Assembly (NCBI GenBank): GCA_905250125.1
Contig: CAJNOL010000401.1
Coordinates: 1-64,000 of the forward strand
Reading direction: 5' to 3'
Length of the DNA stretch: 64,000 nucleotides
Source: Rotaria sordida
Lineage: Eukaryota > Rotifera > Eurotatoria > Philodinida > Philodinidae
The notes below the pieces were generated by a model. It was not told the origin of the DNA, did not search any database, and was given only the letters and a program-made list of their open reading frames with translations. The first letter of the stretch is position 1, and every line of letters begins with the position of its first letter. The translations under genes and the position numbers were made by a program. Shown piece by piece: positions 22,801 to 34,900 of the stretch.

Positions 22801-25800
22801 TAATTTTGATTTGCATCTAGAGATGCGGATGTCAGTCTTCTCGTCATCCACATCCTATACTCATACCCTCTAAATGTATTTTGGTTGTTTCTTGGCTGGT
22901 TGTTATAAATATAGATTAACGTCTTCTTATCTCGATCGTTCGTTCTTTTTTTTTAAATTTCAAAGTGATTGCATTATCGATCGTTATTCGTTGGAAAGAA
23001 AAAGAAATGAAAATTTTAATCATGAATGAAATTTAAAAATGTTGTTGCTGTTTTTTTTCCTTTTAGTTGTCTCTGACTGCATTAAATGTTTTACATGTGC
23101 ATTGCATTCAGTTAATAAAAGTCTCATCAAAAGAAAAAAGAAAAAAGACTACCATTTTCTGCCGTATTTCTTTCTTTCTTTCTTGTCTTTATTTGCTATT
23201 TCGTTCGTCTTACAAACACATAATTATTAATCATATACTGCTTATCAATCGATGATCATACAGTAAATGAAAATGAATGCAAATTTTCATTTGTTAGTTG
23301 GTTCGTCTAAAAAATTTCAATAATATTGTAAAAAAAGACAGAAGAACTGCAAGAAAAAAATTGTTCGTATTCTTAGTTAAATAGAAATTGTTTCTTTTTC
23401 TTTCTTTGTTGATAGACGTTTTTTTTGTTGCTTGGAAAGTTGTTATGTATGCGAATGTGTTCTGTTTGCTACTAAACGAAAGATTATTTTTATCATTCAT
23501 TTTTAAGCGTGTTTGTGCAAACAAATGCGAGTCTGCGTCAAAGAACAACGATAACGAACGAAACAAATGCATCACCATCGTTCGAACGCAATAGTATCTA
23601 TAATAACAACTCGCATTCTTTCCATGAATGAGAGATGTGCACAGTCATAATAAGGTGACACAAGAAAAAAAAATTGTTACAATATAATCACGTGTTTTTG
23701 AAGGCACAAAATTTTAAATTCAAGAAAACAATGAATGAATGAATGACAGTCGAAGTATACACTGTAAATACTGAGAGATTTTTCATTTTCAATTCTGCTA
23801 GTATATAGTCTCCAAAAAGAATATTTCCATTATCAATAATTACTTTTTGAAAATCTATCAAGAAAAATTGACTAATCTGGAAAACAAGCATTATGTACGG
23901 TTGTTATGTGGATATAAAGAGAAGTTTCTGATCTTCGCATCCATATATTCACCATCTGAGATTCGCAAAATTTTTCAAAATACAACTTGCCATTGCAACC
24001 TCTGATGAAGCTAAAATGTAAAATATTCACATTGTCATTCTCTATATTACAGAACTTATGGATTTGAGTCGAGTTATTTTTATCGATCTTCAATCAGTTT
24101 CGATTATTTGAAAACTAGTCTTCTGAAAGTTAACAGAATATTCTAGAAGTATTTTTTAGTCTATCTTATATGGAAATTTTCTTCACACTCACCTTCTAAT
24201 CTTAATGCTCTCACAACAATTCTCTGAATATCATCATTAGTCACAATGAAGAAATGATCTTTGACATGAATCGATTTCAGATTTCACCAATAAAATATAA
24301 TCAATCTTATTGATTTTATTTCATTCCAGATCATTATTTCCAATATAACAAGAATGATATGATGTGATTTATATTATTATCTCAATAAACATATATGTAT
24401 CTCGATGATTTGAACAGATTAGCTTGAATCTGTCAATTAGTAGTTGGTTATGTTCCTCTAATATATTTGCCAATTAATCTTTATTGTTCGACATAATTTC
24501 CAAATTGCCATTTTCGTATTATATTATTGAAAACATTTATTATAATATTTGCTATTCTTTTTCTTCTTATCCCTGATTTCAACACTATCATCAACAAATG
24601 ATGCATTGAAGGCAACATGAAAAGTAATAATTGTTCTTTTTCTATTCTATCTGAATTATATTGTTTTGAATGTTATTCGAAAATTTTCTCAACAATCGTT
24701 TTTATGATTAACGACTGCCGAGTAAAATATTACACATTAGAAATTTTTTTATTGAATATAAAATAAATAATATTTTTCAAAAATATTAGATCGAAGTTTC
24801 ATTGTTACTTAAATCTTTCAAATAATTTGATGAGTAGTGAACTGCGTGGTTGTGGCCAATTTTTCTATTGGAAGTCTAATACAAGATGTATATATTTACA
24901 CATTGTTTATATGGACAAAGTATACAAAAAAAAAAGGAAGTTTCATAAATTGTAAAGAAATAAAAACTAGAACAATGTTCATATCATTTCAATAAACATA
25001 GATACAACTTTTAATTGATAGATTGTGTTCTACACTATAGTTAAAACATGTTTTTTGATATTCCAAATAACTTTCAACATCTTAGAAGGAAAGAAGTAAT
25101 TTCTCTTACAAAGTGTACGTCGTACACTTTGTTTTTTGAAGAAATTGCACAGTAGTTTATATATCGGGAGCAGCAGATATTATGTGCATATCGCTTTTAC
25201 GATGTACAATTACTAATAGAAATACCACAGGATACTGAAAACAAGCACCTTCGACTATTTCATTCTGTTCGTATTGATGACGGTCAATGAAATATACCAT
25301 ATAGATAATACTGTTATACCGTAAAGAATTTTTTTCTAAAGATGTTTAAACACGAATTGTTTTTCGTGATTGTAACCAAAAACATGTTAGTCATGCAGGA
25401 CACTATTCATAAGTACTATGGCCATTGCAGTAGTTTTATTGAACTGTCATCTTCAAATAATGATTTCAACTTGAGTGAGTCAATCATCAAAAAAAATTCT
25501 ACTTGGAAGAGACAAGTCTTTCAATATATTATTTTTTTGTAAGCTGCAAAAAACGCAAAATTTCTCCACCATTCTTTTCGTTTTTTTATGTATAATTGAA
25601 TAGAACACATGGGATTACCCAGAAAAAATGCCTCTCTAATTTTTAAAAGTAGGTTTCTCAAAAACAAAATCTCAAATTTGAGATTTCATTAAAAAATATA
25701 TTAATATTTCATACAGCTGTGAATATAATAGTTTTTTTCATTTTCTCCAATTTAATAAATATTTTCTTTTTTGTTTCACAACATATAATTGACTAGAAAA

Positions 25801-26230
25801 AAATAATTTATTAAGATCGTTAAAATATTGTGTAATTATGCTTTAATTCCATATTGAGAAAAATAAGTTTTCTCAATAAGACTGATGAAACAACAAAAAA
25901 ACGTTCCTTGTATTTAGAGATTTTGACTATCAATAATTGAAAAACAAGGAAAAGAAATATGATATCCAGAATTACTATAAGAAATTATCGTTTATCAAAA
26001 TTTAATCTCTACTCTATCATTGACTCTTTTTGATTCATTTCTTTTGTGGTTCTTCTCAGGCGACATTTTGATAAAAAATATTTTATAACGAAATCTACGC
26101 TTTTTTTTGGCTCAGTTTCATATCTAAACATGAAAGGAACTTTTATTCTTTTGTCACTGATATTGAAAAAAACAAAATTATCTTTCTCAGCAAGAAATCA
26201 AAGCAAAAAACGTAGGATACCTTAGGTCAG
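22801..26230. other. AT-rich intergenic DNA; one perfect hairpin
   Basis: At 25108-25132 a 12-base arm acaaagtgtacg is followed by one base and its exact complement, then a T run. Purine/T-rich tracts near 23100-23400 recall the dispersed repeat. A 63-codon frame at 23039 begins with a hydrophobic leader and a CxxCxxC motif but has no visible continuation. No gene is supported. Confidence 0.4.
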
Positions 26231-26233
26231 GAT

Positions 26234-28560
26234 TCGAGTATTTCCTGAAAGGATTCGCTCCAGAAAACTTTCCAAAATAGTCTAACAACTTTCCAAGTAG
26301 CACTCGACGAGCTCTATCGAATGGACACTTTTGGAGCTCAATTTGATAAACCCTTCCCTTCAGAAACGGTCAGTCACAGGTTCGATCCGTAGATTTCTCC
26401 TAAGACCTGAAGAGACTCGCCCAGAAGTACTTTCCAAGTCCAACATATAACTTCCCGACTGGATCTAAACGAGATCTATCGAATGGACACCTTTAAAACT
26501 TGATTCAATCCTTTCCTTTTGAGAAAAACGCCTGATTCGAGATCCACTCGTTCCGCTTTTCAATAAATGCCGTAGCGAATCGCCCTAGAGTTGTCTGCAA
26601 CTCTAATACATTACTTTCCCAATGGAATATGACGCGCTCTACCGATTGGATACCTTTTAAGCAAAATCAGATGGTGCTGGGCCAAGAAAATCTGCAAAAA
26701 ACTCGAGGCATCCTAGGCTTTTCTGTAAAACCTTACAGAATTCGTTCGAAAGCACTTTCCAACAACTAGATGAGAGTTTTGAAGTAGATCGTGATTAGCT
26801 CTACCGATGGAGCACCTTTTTAGGCGAGTCCAATATGGTTGGCTTTTGGAAATGCCCGATTCAAAGGCACAAATTCAGTTTTTCGTGGAAAGAGCCTGTC
26901 ACAATCCGGCCAACCATTGGTTTCAACTACATATTTGATTTATTGTTGATAGAACTGGACGAGCGCTATGTAAGAGACTCTTCGCTGATCTGATTCGTCT
27001 ATTCGGTGCCACCGTGATCCAGTAATTTCCCCCTACTTAGTAAATTTTTCACATTGAAGCTGGTGTGCTTGGCTGGGGATCACTCTCACAGCGGATGACA
27101 AAACTATACAGAGAAATATCAGTAATCTCTTTCAAACAGACAGCTCGTTCATCCGATTCGGGTACCCACCGCCTTTCCCAAAAGCAAAATGCTAGTTTTT
27201 ACATAGTTAACCAAGACGCTTCAGGAAATCGGCGCGGATGCTTACAGATCCACGTAGTTTCCTTTGTTTTCTCCTAATTCATGCAGAGAAAAAATAAATA
27301 AGCATTGAATTCGGTTACAGAAATCATCCAATGAAACTTTTTCTTCGCTTCGAAATAAGATGCTGCCCGGTGAATTATTTTTCTTCTCGTTGTCTTATCC
27401 CGCATGATAAATTAATTTTCTTTTCCTTCTCTTGATATCGTGCACGATAAATTCTTTCTCCTCTCGTTTCATAGTTCTCTTTAACTACCAATTTGTTTTA
27501 GTTCTCCTCGAATTAAAACCCTTCAATCCATTATATTACAGCTGTTGAGTGGCCGGCATGTACTCATTCTATTGATTGTATATTTTGTGAGACATAAAAC
27601 ATATGGTCGGGAGACAACTAGGTACGCCATCAACCCTTAGGACATTCACTCGGGTATCCATTCGATTGAATTCTTCGAGTTCTCGCTCGAACCATCAATC
27701 GTGTAGTTTGAATCAAGGATGGAGTGAATCGTGACAGGTTCTGCCACGAAAAAGCTAATTTCTCACAAGAAATAACAGGTTTTCAAAAGATAGAGGCATC
27801 AAATTGAGCTCGGAAACTGTCCAATCGATAGAGCACGTCAGACTCTAATTCAGAAGTTCTACGAGAACGTTAGGAAGTCCTGCTAGGCGAATCCTGACAA
27901 GTTTTACGGAACAACCTAGGATTTCGGCTAGCTTTTACTGATTTCCTTTCGTTAGGAGCATCTGGTTGTATTCAAAAGCTGCCCATTCGATACATCTCAT
28001 TTAGATCTGTTTAGAAAATCATATGTCCCAGTTGGAATGTATTTCTCAGTGAATCCTTATGACTTTTATTAAAAACTGAAAAATTGGACCCTACCTTAAA
28101 CATTTTTCTGGGACGAGGAGCATTGAATCAAGTTCTAAGGATGTCTATTCGATAGATCTCATTGAAATCTATTTGAAAAGCCATATGTCTCAGTTGAAAA
28201 GCACTTCTGGACGAATCAATTCAGATTTTATTGAAAAACTGAATAATTGGACCCTGGATTAGACGTTTCTCTGGGAAGGGGAGCATCGAATCAAGTTCAA
28301 ATGATATCCATTCGTTAGATCTCGTTTAGATCCAGTCGGGAAGTTATGTGTTGGACTTGGAAAGTACTTCTGGGTGAGTCTCTTCTGGTCTTAGGAGAAA
28401 TCTACGGATAGAACCTGTAATTGACCGTTTCTGGAGGGAAGGATTTATCAGATTTAGCTCCAAAAGGACCCATTCGATAGAACTCGTCGAGATCCACTTG
28501 GAAAGTTGTTAGACTATTTTGGAAAGTTTTCTGGAGCGAATCCTTTCGGGAAATACTCGA
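26234..28560. mobile_element. Large (2.3 kb) fold-back element
   Basis: The outer ends tcgagtatttcc(t/c)gaaagg are inverted copies and pairing continues for about 700-900 bp on each side, for example ttctcctaagacc at 26395 against ggtcttaggagaa at 28391. Within each arm, related blocks (positions around gaatggacacctttt, aactttccaag) recur as degenerate tandem units. The centre, about 27000-27640, is unique, with TC-rich stretches and no recognisable transposase. Long inverted repeats made of tandem units are typical of fold-back DNA elements, which I recall have been described in bdelloids. No target duplication was found. Confidence 0.8.
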
Positions 28561-28905
28561 TTTTATCACTAATACTTCATTAATTTACAATTAAAATGAA
28601 TTTATTTTAATTAGACAAGTAGTTTATTTTCATGATTCATGTAATGATACAAATGCATTGTCAAAAAAATTGGAATTAACAAAAATGATAAATTTATAGA
28701 TTTACAATAAAATATTTAATTTCATATTATATAAATGCATCATCGCCAACTCGTATAAAATAATAGAACTGCAAAATAAAACTATTTTTGATATAAAAAA
28801 TATTCATCGTCAAATTTATTTAACATTCAAATAAAATAAAGTTGATATAATTTAATGAATTCATCATTTCTTCTTCGTTTAAAATGTTCAATGTCAAATG
28901 TAGTT

Positions 28906-31900
28906 TTATTTATTAAAGTCATGACATTGTTTTAATATACGATGTCGATTTAATTCATCATTAATTAAATCAAGATAATTATTATCAATAGTAACATTTT
29001 TTAAACATCCACGATATGATCGACAATGTTGTTCATCATAACTACATAATCGATGATAACCACCAATATAAATATTGGATGGATTGGGATGAAATTCTGT
29101 TTGTTTACTTAATAATACTGTTTGATAGCGATGATTATCATCAAGTTTCATTATAATACGACGACGAAATCTAAACGATACAAATCATAGGGTTAGTCTG
29201 ATGTATGCAATAATTGTACATTCGATCTATTATTAGAAGTCTTTGAATCGATATAAGGCTTAGATCAAGATGGTGTTCATCTTGGAATCGGGACCATAAC
29301 CTACACTTTTTCATTGGGAATGATACCTTTTATGGCCGTTTAAAACTTGCATCGATTGTCATATTGTCACAACTCATGTATTCTAAATAGGCATAGGCAA
29401 AATAGTCTCTGTGCCGGTCTCAGTCATGTCTAGTACTGGCGAGGAAATTACCTGAAATGATACCCGTCGTTAGAGGTCATGTTGATTATATAAGGAAGTC
29501 TCGATAAGACTAGAAAAATTCTAAAAGGCTTCATTCGCATGGGTCCCTGGGACCGGGTTAGGACTGTTTTACTGAGTTTTCAATCAAGTTTCAAGTATTT
29601 ACAGAAAAATCAAATAATGAAATTTTGCCTATAGATAGATCTAATGACTCTGAAAGGTTCAGCCGAAAAAAATGGTCTGTTATCGAGATATTGAACTTTT
29701 AAGTAAACTCGATTATTGCGGTATACGACCATTTTTTTGAAAATTCAATATCTGAATAAACGAACATTCTTTTCTATTGAAATTTTCAGAGTCATCACAC
29801 CTATCTATAGGCAAAGTTTCACATGAAAATTTCGTTATTTAATTTTACGGTAAATACTTACAAGTGGATCGAAAATTCAGTAAAAACGGTTTCAGAGATC
29901 TATGAGTACGAATCCTTTTAGAACTTTTCTACTTTTATCGATAGTTTCTTGTGCATCCAATATGAGCTCAAACGGTGGGTATCATATCGGATAGTTCCTT
30001 CGTGAGTAATAAGATCACTGGACACGTAATCTCTAAATACTATGTTGAGATATTGTGCTTCTAGACATGAAATGATGTTGAAAAATTGATGAACTATTGT
30101 TTACCTTGGGTTGTACAATGATATACATTGACTTTTGTAATTAGAAAACCGAAGAATTCAAAGTCATCGCTAACTTTCTAAGGAGTACTACACCCAATAA
30201 TTAAACATATAGATGATAGCAGACTATTCAAAGTTATCTCTGAAGAATAGTTTATTCCTTTCAGTAGTTGAAAGATGGACTTTTCTAATAATAAAATGAA
30301 TGATATCTACCTTTCTATTTGAATATGATGCCATTGGCCGTCATCAATTCGTATTTTTGATTTGACTAAAGCAACACTTGAATTTCTATCAATTTTCACT
30401 GAAAATTGTAGAAATCCATCAATAACTATTAATGATAAATAATTTGAAAAAAATGATAATGATGTTTCACCAATATAAAAAATCAGCCCCCAAGAATATT
30501 TTGTTTTCAATAATAAATCAAAATAATTTCGACGTAAATTTGAAGGTATATATGTATACATAGCATTTATTGTTCCATCAAGTTCAAGTGATGTATCATT
30601 TCGTTTTAATTCTTCAATACAAGTATAATTATTTAATTCTATTTGATGACATTGTCTATTCAATGTACATGGATTTGGTTGACAAGGATAACCATAATAT
30701 TCAGTTATATTATATAATTTAATAGCATTTTGACGAATATCATTTAATGAATGATTATTTAGAATAATCTATTAGTACAAAAAATAAATATAGATAAATT
30801 ACAAATTAAATAAATACTTTTTGTATTGCTCCACGAAATCCTTCGAATATCGAAATATTTGTTGATCGATATTGATTAGGTAAATAACCAATAAATGTAA
30901 ATGAACGAGACCATAGAATATTTGAAGAAACTAATTCATAAGATATAACAGGTGATTCTTGATCGAGAATTAGCGATAATTTTTGACTATAGATTTCAAT
31001 TAAACATTGATGCCATTTATTTAATTCAATTGGATATCGAGAACTAATAAAATAACAAGTAACTTCTGAGAATAAAAAATTCGATGAAATATTATAAAAA
31101 TTCTACGCCTATATTTTATGTGATGGGATTGCAAATGTTCAGAAACACTCGTTTCATAGTTGTGGTTGGTTACTAGGGAATGTTTTCAACTGACCGATTA
31201 CTGTTGAATTTGGGTTCAATTCACAAGATAGAGTTTATTGAGATGTGAGAAACCTCAAAAGGACATTCTCTATTACATTAATGGAACATAGAAATTTGTT
31301 TTTCTAGAAAAATCCACCGGACTACCAAAACACTATTGTCTACAATTAGATACTAGTTGAAAAAGCTAAGAACTCAAGGTTCTATACAATATCGGGAAGG
31401 CAATGGTCGAAGACATAAGATTGACGTCAAATGCAGCCGAGCATTAGATCAATTTATTAGACGAAATAATGAAGTTGTGTTGCATGGATTGGCTGAAAAA
31501 CTACGTAATCAATGTCAATTAAATGTTTCCACCAGCATAGTTTCACGCCATTTGAAAAAACTTCAATATGAAAATTGTTGACCATTGAAAACGCCAATGT
31601 TGACATCAGAATGCATAAAGATCGTCGAGTTGAATGGGCCAAAGCACTTTTAAATAACAATTGGAAATCTACAATATTTATCGATGAAAATTCATTTCAA
31701 TTGTTTAGAAATATGATTCGTCTCTGGTCAAAACACCAGCTGGTTTTCATTCATTTCAAAATATTATGAATAGTGATTATTACATCGAAATATTAGAAAA
31801 CAATTTGATTTCAAATGCTAAGCAATAATTTAATAATAAATGGAGACTTCAACAAGATAACGATCCGAAACATTGCTGTTCAAAAACTGAAATATGATTG

Positions 31901-34900
31901 GCAGCAAATGTTTCTCATGTTATGTACTGGCCATCAAATAATCTGGATCTGAATTCGATTGAAAACCTTTGAAACATCCCATATCGTACATACCGGATAG
32001 TTTTTAGCGATAAACTACGGTAAATTGCAGTAACGGGAATCGGTAAAGTCACGGTAAACCGGCAGTTTTTTCGAGTATTTTTATGACATGAGAAGGTACA
32101 AGACAAAAAAGACATTAAAAATAGCAAAACCAATGATTTGGAGCAACCAAATGTCAATGATCATCGGCGAACCGCGGTATTCATCAAAACCGGTGATTTA
32201 CCGCGGTAAACTGTAGCGATGGGAGCCAGTAACCGGACCGATAAAATCACAGGTGACCGTCGATTTTCTTCCGGTTTTTATTACATGGGATCATGAAACA
32301 TCGGATTGAAGAAAGAAAACCAAAAAATATTAATGAGTTAAAAATCTTTATAAATGAAGAATGCAATGATATTGAGAAAGGTGTTATAATTAATTTGAGC
32401 AACAGCATAAAAAAAACAGAATGTCTCTTGGTTATTGAATCAAAAGGAAAATGAATCAATTATTGAACTGTATATTGTAAATTTGTAAATTAATATGTAT
32501 TAAATAAAGAAATCTTCTTTTCTTGAAAGCCGTTGAACAAGCCAGAAATACAGGAAAAATGTTTGTTCCAAGTCTTTTTGCAAACCATACCGGAAGCTAA
32601 AATTCTAGTAAAATACCTATAACTCTGAATAGAAAGTCTAATGGGACTTGTCATTTTAAGATTTTTCATATTTTACTAGGATCCAGTAGAGTTAATGTTT
32701 AACCAAACACGGAAACAGCTTATGGAGGTGTCGATTATGACACTGATATGGTTAAATTTGAACGAAAAAAATTTCACTCCAAAAATGCACAATGGGTCAT
32801 AAATGAGCCATTTGTTTCTAATGACATAAAAGTTACATTTATTGTTAATTTGGTTTTTTCTCAGTTATGCTGTTATTTCATCTGGATGAGGCGGAGAACC
32901 AACTTCTTATCATGAATTATTTTTTGACAAATGAATCATTTCGGACAATAATATATAGCTAAATATTTGCAAAGACGGTCATGCTAGGATTGAAATCAGT
33001 TCTTTCGTTTCTTGAATTGTGTCAGTATCGTTCATTAGTCTTCATATTCTTCGGTGTGGGTGAGACTGAAGAAAAACATCGACACCAATACTCTTATCCT
33101 CAAGTTCTAATTTCATAAAATTGACTAATTAGCTTTTGAATAAATCGATTGATTGAAATACCTGAGTGAAATACGTTTACTACCAATGATAATATCGAAT
33201 ATAAGTATTTTTCGTTCTAAATAAAGTTTAAAATAACCTTTTTTGGAATTAATATGTTCACTATAAATAAGTAAACCTAAAGAGAGAAAAAAAAACCACA
33301 CTCAATCTAATAAATTAAACAATATATGAAAACAAATTTCTACCTGATGAACTTTCAGGTAGAAACCATAGTTCCATTTTAAATCTTTCTGTATCTTTCA
33401 ATGATTGAAACGGTAGATGTTTAATATAACTATTTGAATGAAATCCAGCAATATATTGATTATCTAATCAAATTAAAAAAATATGTAAATATTTTCTTTT
33501 TAAAAATTTCAAATATTTTCTTCATACTTAATGAACAATTTAAACATATACATATATAATTATTCGGATGTACATTAATACATTGTTGATTTATTTCACA
33601 TGGTTTTATTAAACATCGATCAATTGTTGAATAATCATTATCGAAATATTTATAACTATTTACATCATTATTTCTTATCGGTATACATCGAATTCCATTT
33701 TTAGATGACACTGATCGACATGGATTTCCTGTACATTCATCTAATAAATCAAAAAAAAATTTAAAGGTTCACGTCGATTAAAAGAATAGAACTGATATGA
33801 TCAAAAACATTTTGTTAATTCAAATTTTCTTTTATAAAAATTTTTTATATTGCCTCTTGGTTTTAATTCCCTATTTCGTGCAAGAATTTGTTCTTATCTT
33901 ATCTTATCTTTATGCAAATAAATTCAGTGAACGACTGAACCTGGAATGATACACATTTATGCAGAATTCTAAAATTAAACGTATTCATCAAATCAGAAAC
34001 AGCCATCGGCCTGGTGTGGCCTGCCGACATTCCAACCAAGACTGGGCCAGTCCAGGAAAAAGCTAAATTGCTGGTAGCTCTGTTCCAAAAATGCAATAAG
34101 GAAGTATAATTTACAGTTTATAACGAGACGCTGTTGATATACGGTCTACAATCGTACATCAACAACGTCTGTGATCAACTGTTTCTAACGTGTCTGTCAT
34201 ATCTGTGGAGAGGAGAATCCAAGTTTCTACTCCTATACTTCAACACGCCTTCCGAATCGTGTTTTACAATACTAACCAATATTTTGACCAATATGTTCTG
34301 TATTATTAAATCGAATTTGTTTTCCATTAATTGATAATTCATGAATACATCCTTGAAAACCTTCATTAGAGTCAAAATATTGTGAAAGACTAGATAAAAT
34401 TTAATTGAATTTTATAAATAATAATACTAATAATATATTCTTACGAATGAAATGATATTGGTAATCCCCCTATGTATAATATATTTGTCAACATAATATC
34501 AAATGGTAATAATCCTGTAATATGAAAAAAACAAAATATTGTATTTTTATTTTCGATTTAGTTTATATTTTACATACTCGATGAAAGATTTCCATGATTT
34601 AATTTAACTTGTATTTCATTATATAATAGATGAATTTGTAAACGGACATATGTATTAAGATCAATCATATCAGATAACTGAATTGTTGAAATAAAACGAT
34701 CAGAACGAATACTTCAAAGAAACAAACTTTTTTTTTTCTATTCAAAATTTTTCTAAAACTTACGTAATATCGATAATTTTATTTCGTATTGAAATTGTAA
34801 AATATAATTCTATTAATTTATTATCACAATATAAAATTAAACCATCATTATGTTCTGTTGCAAATGTAAGATCAATAGATTTTATCGGTTCTAATAACTT

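Noticed and set aside
33162..33276. Longer version of agrin-like exon 28 ending at 33162
   Set aside because: That donor shifts the frame and creates a stop early in exon 29; the GT after 33184 keeps the laminin-G frame.
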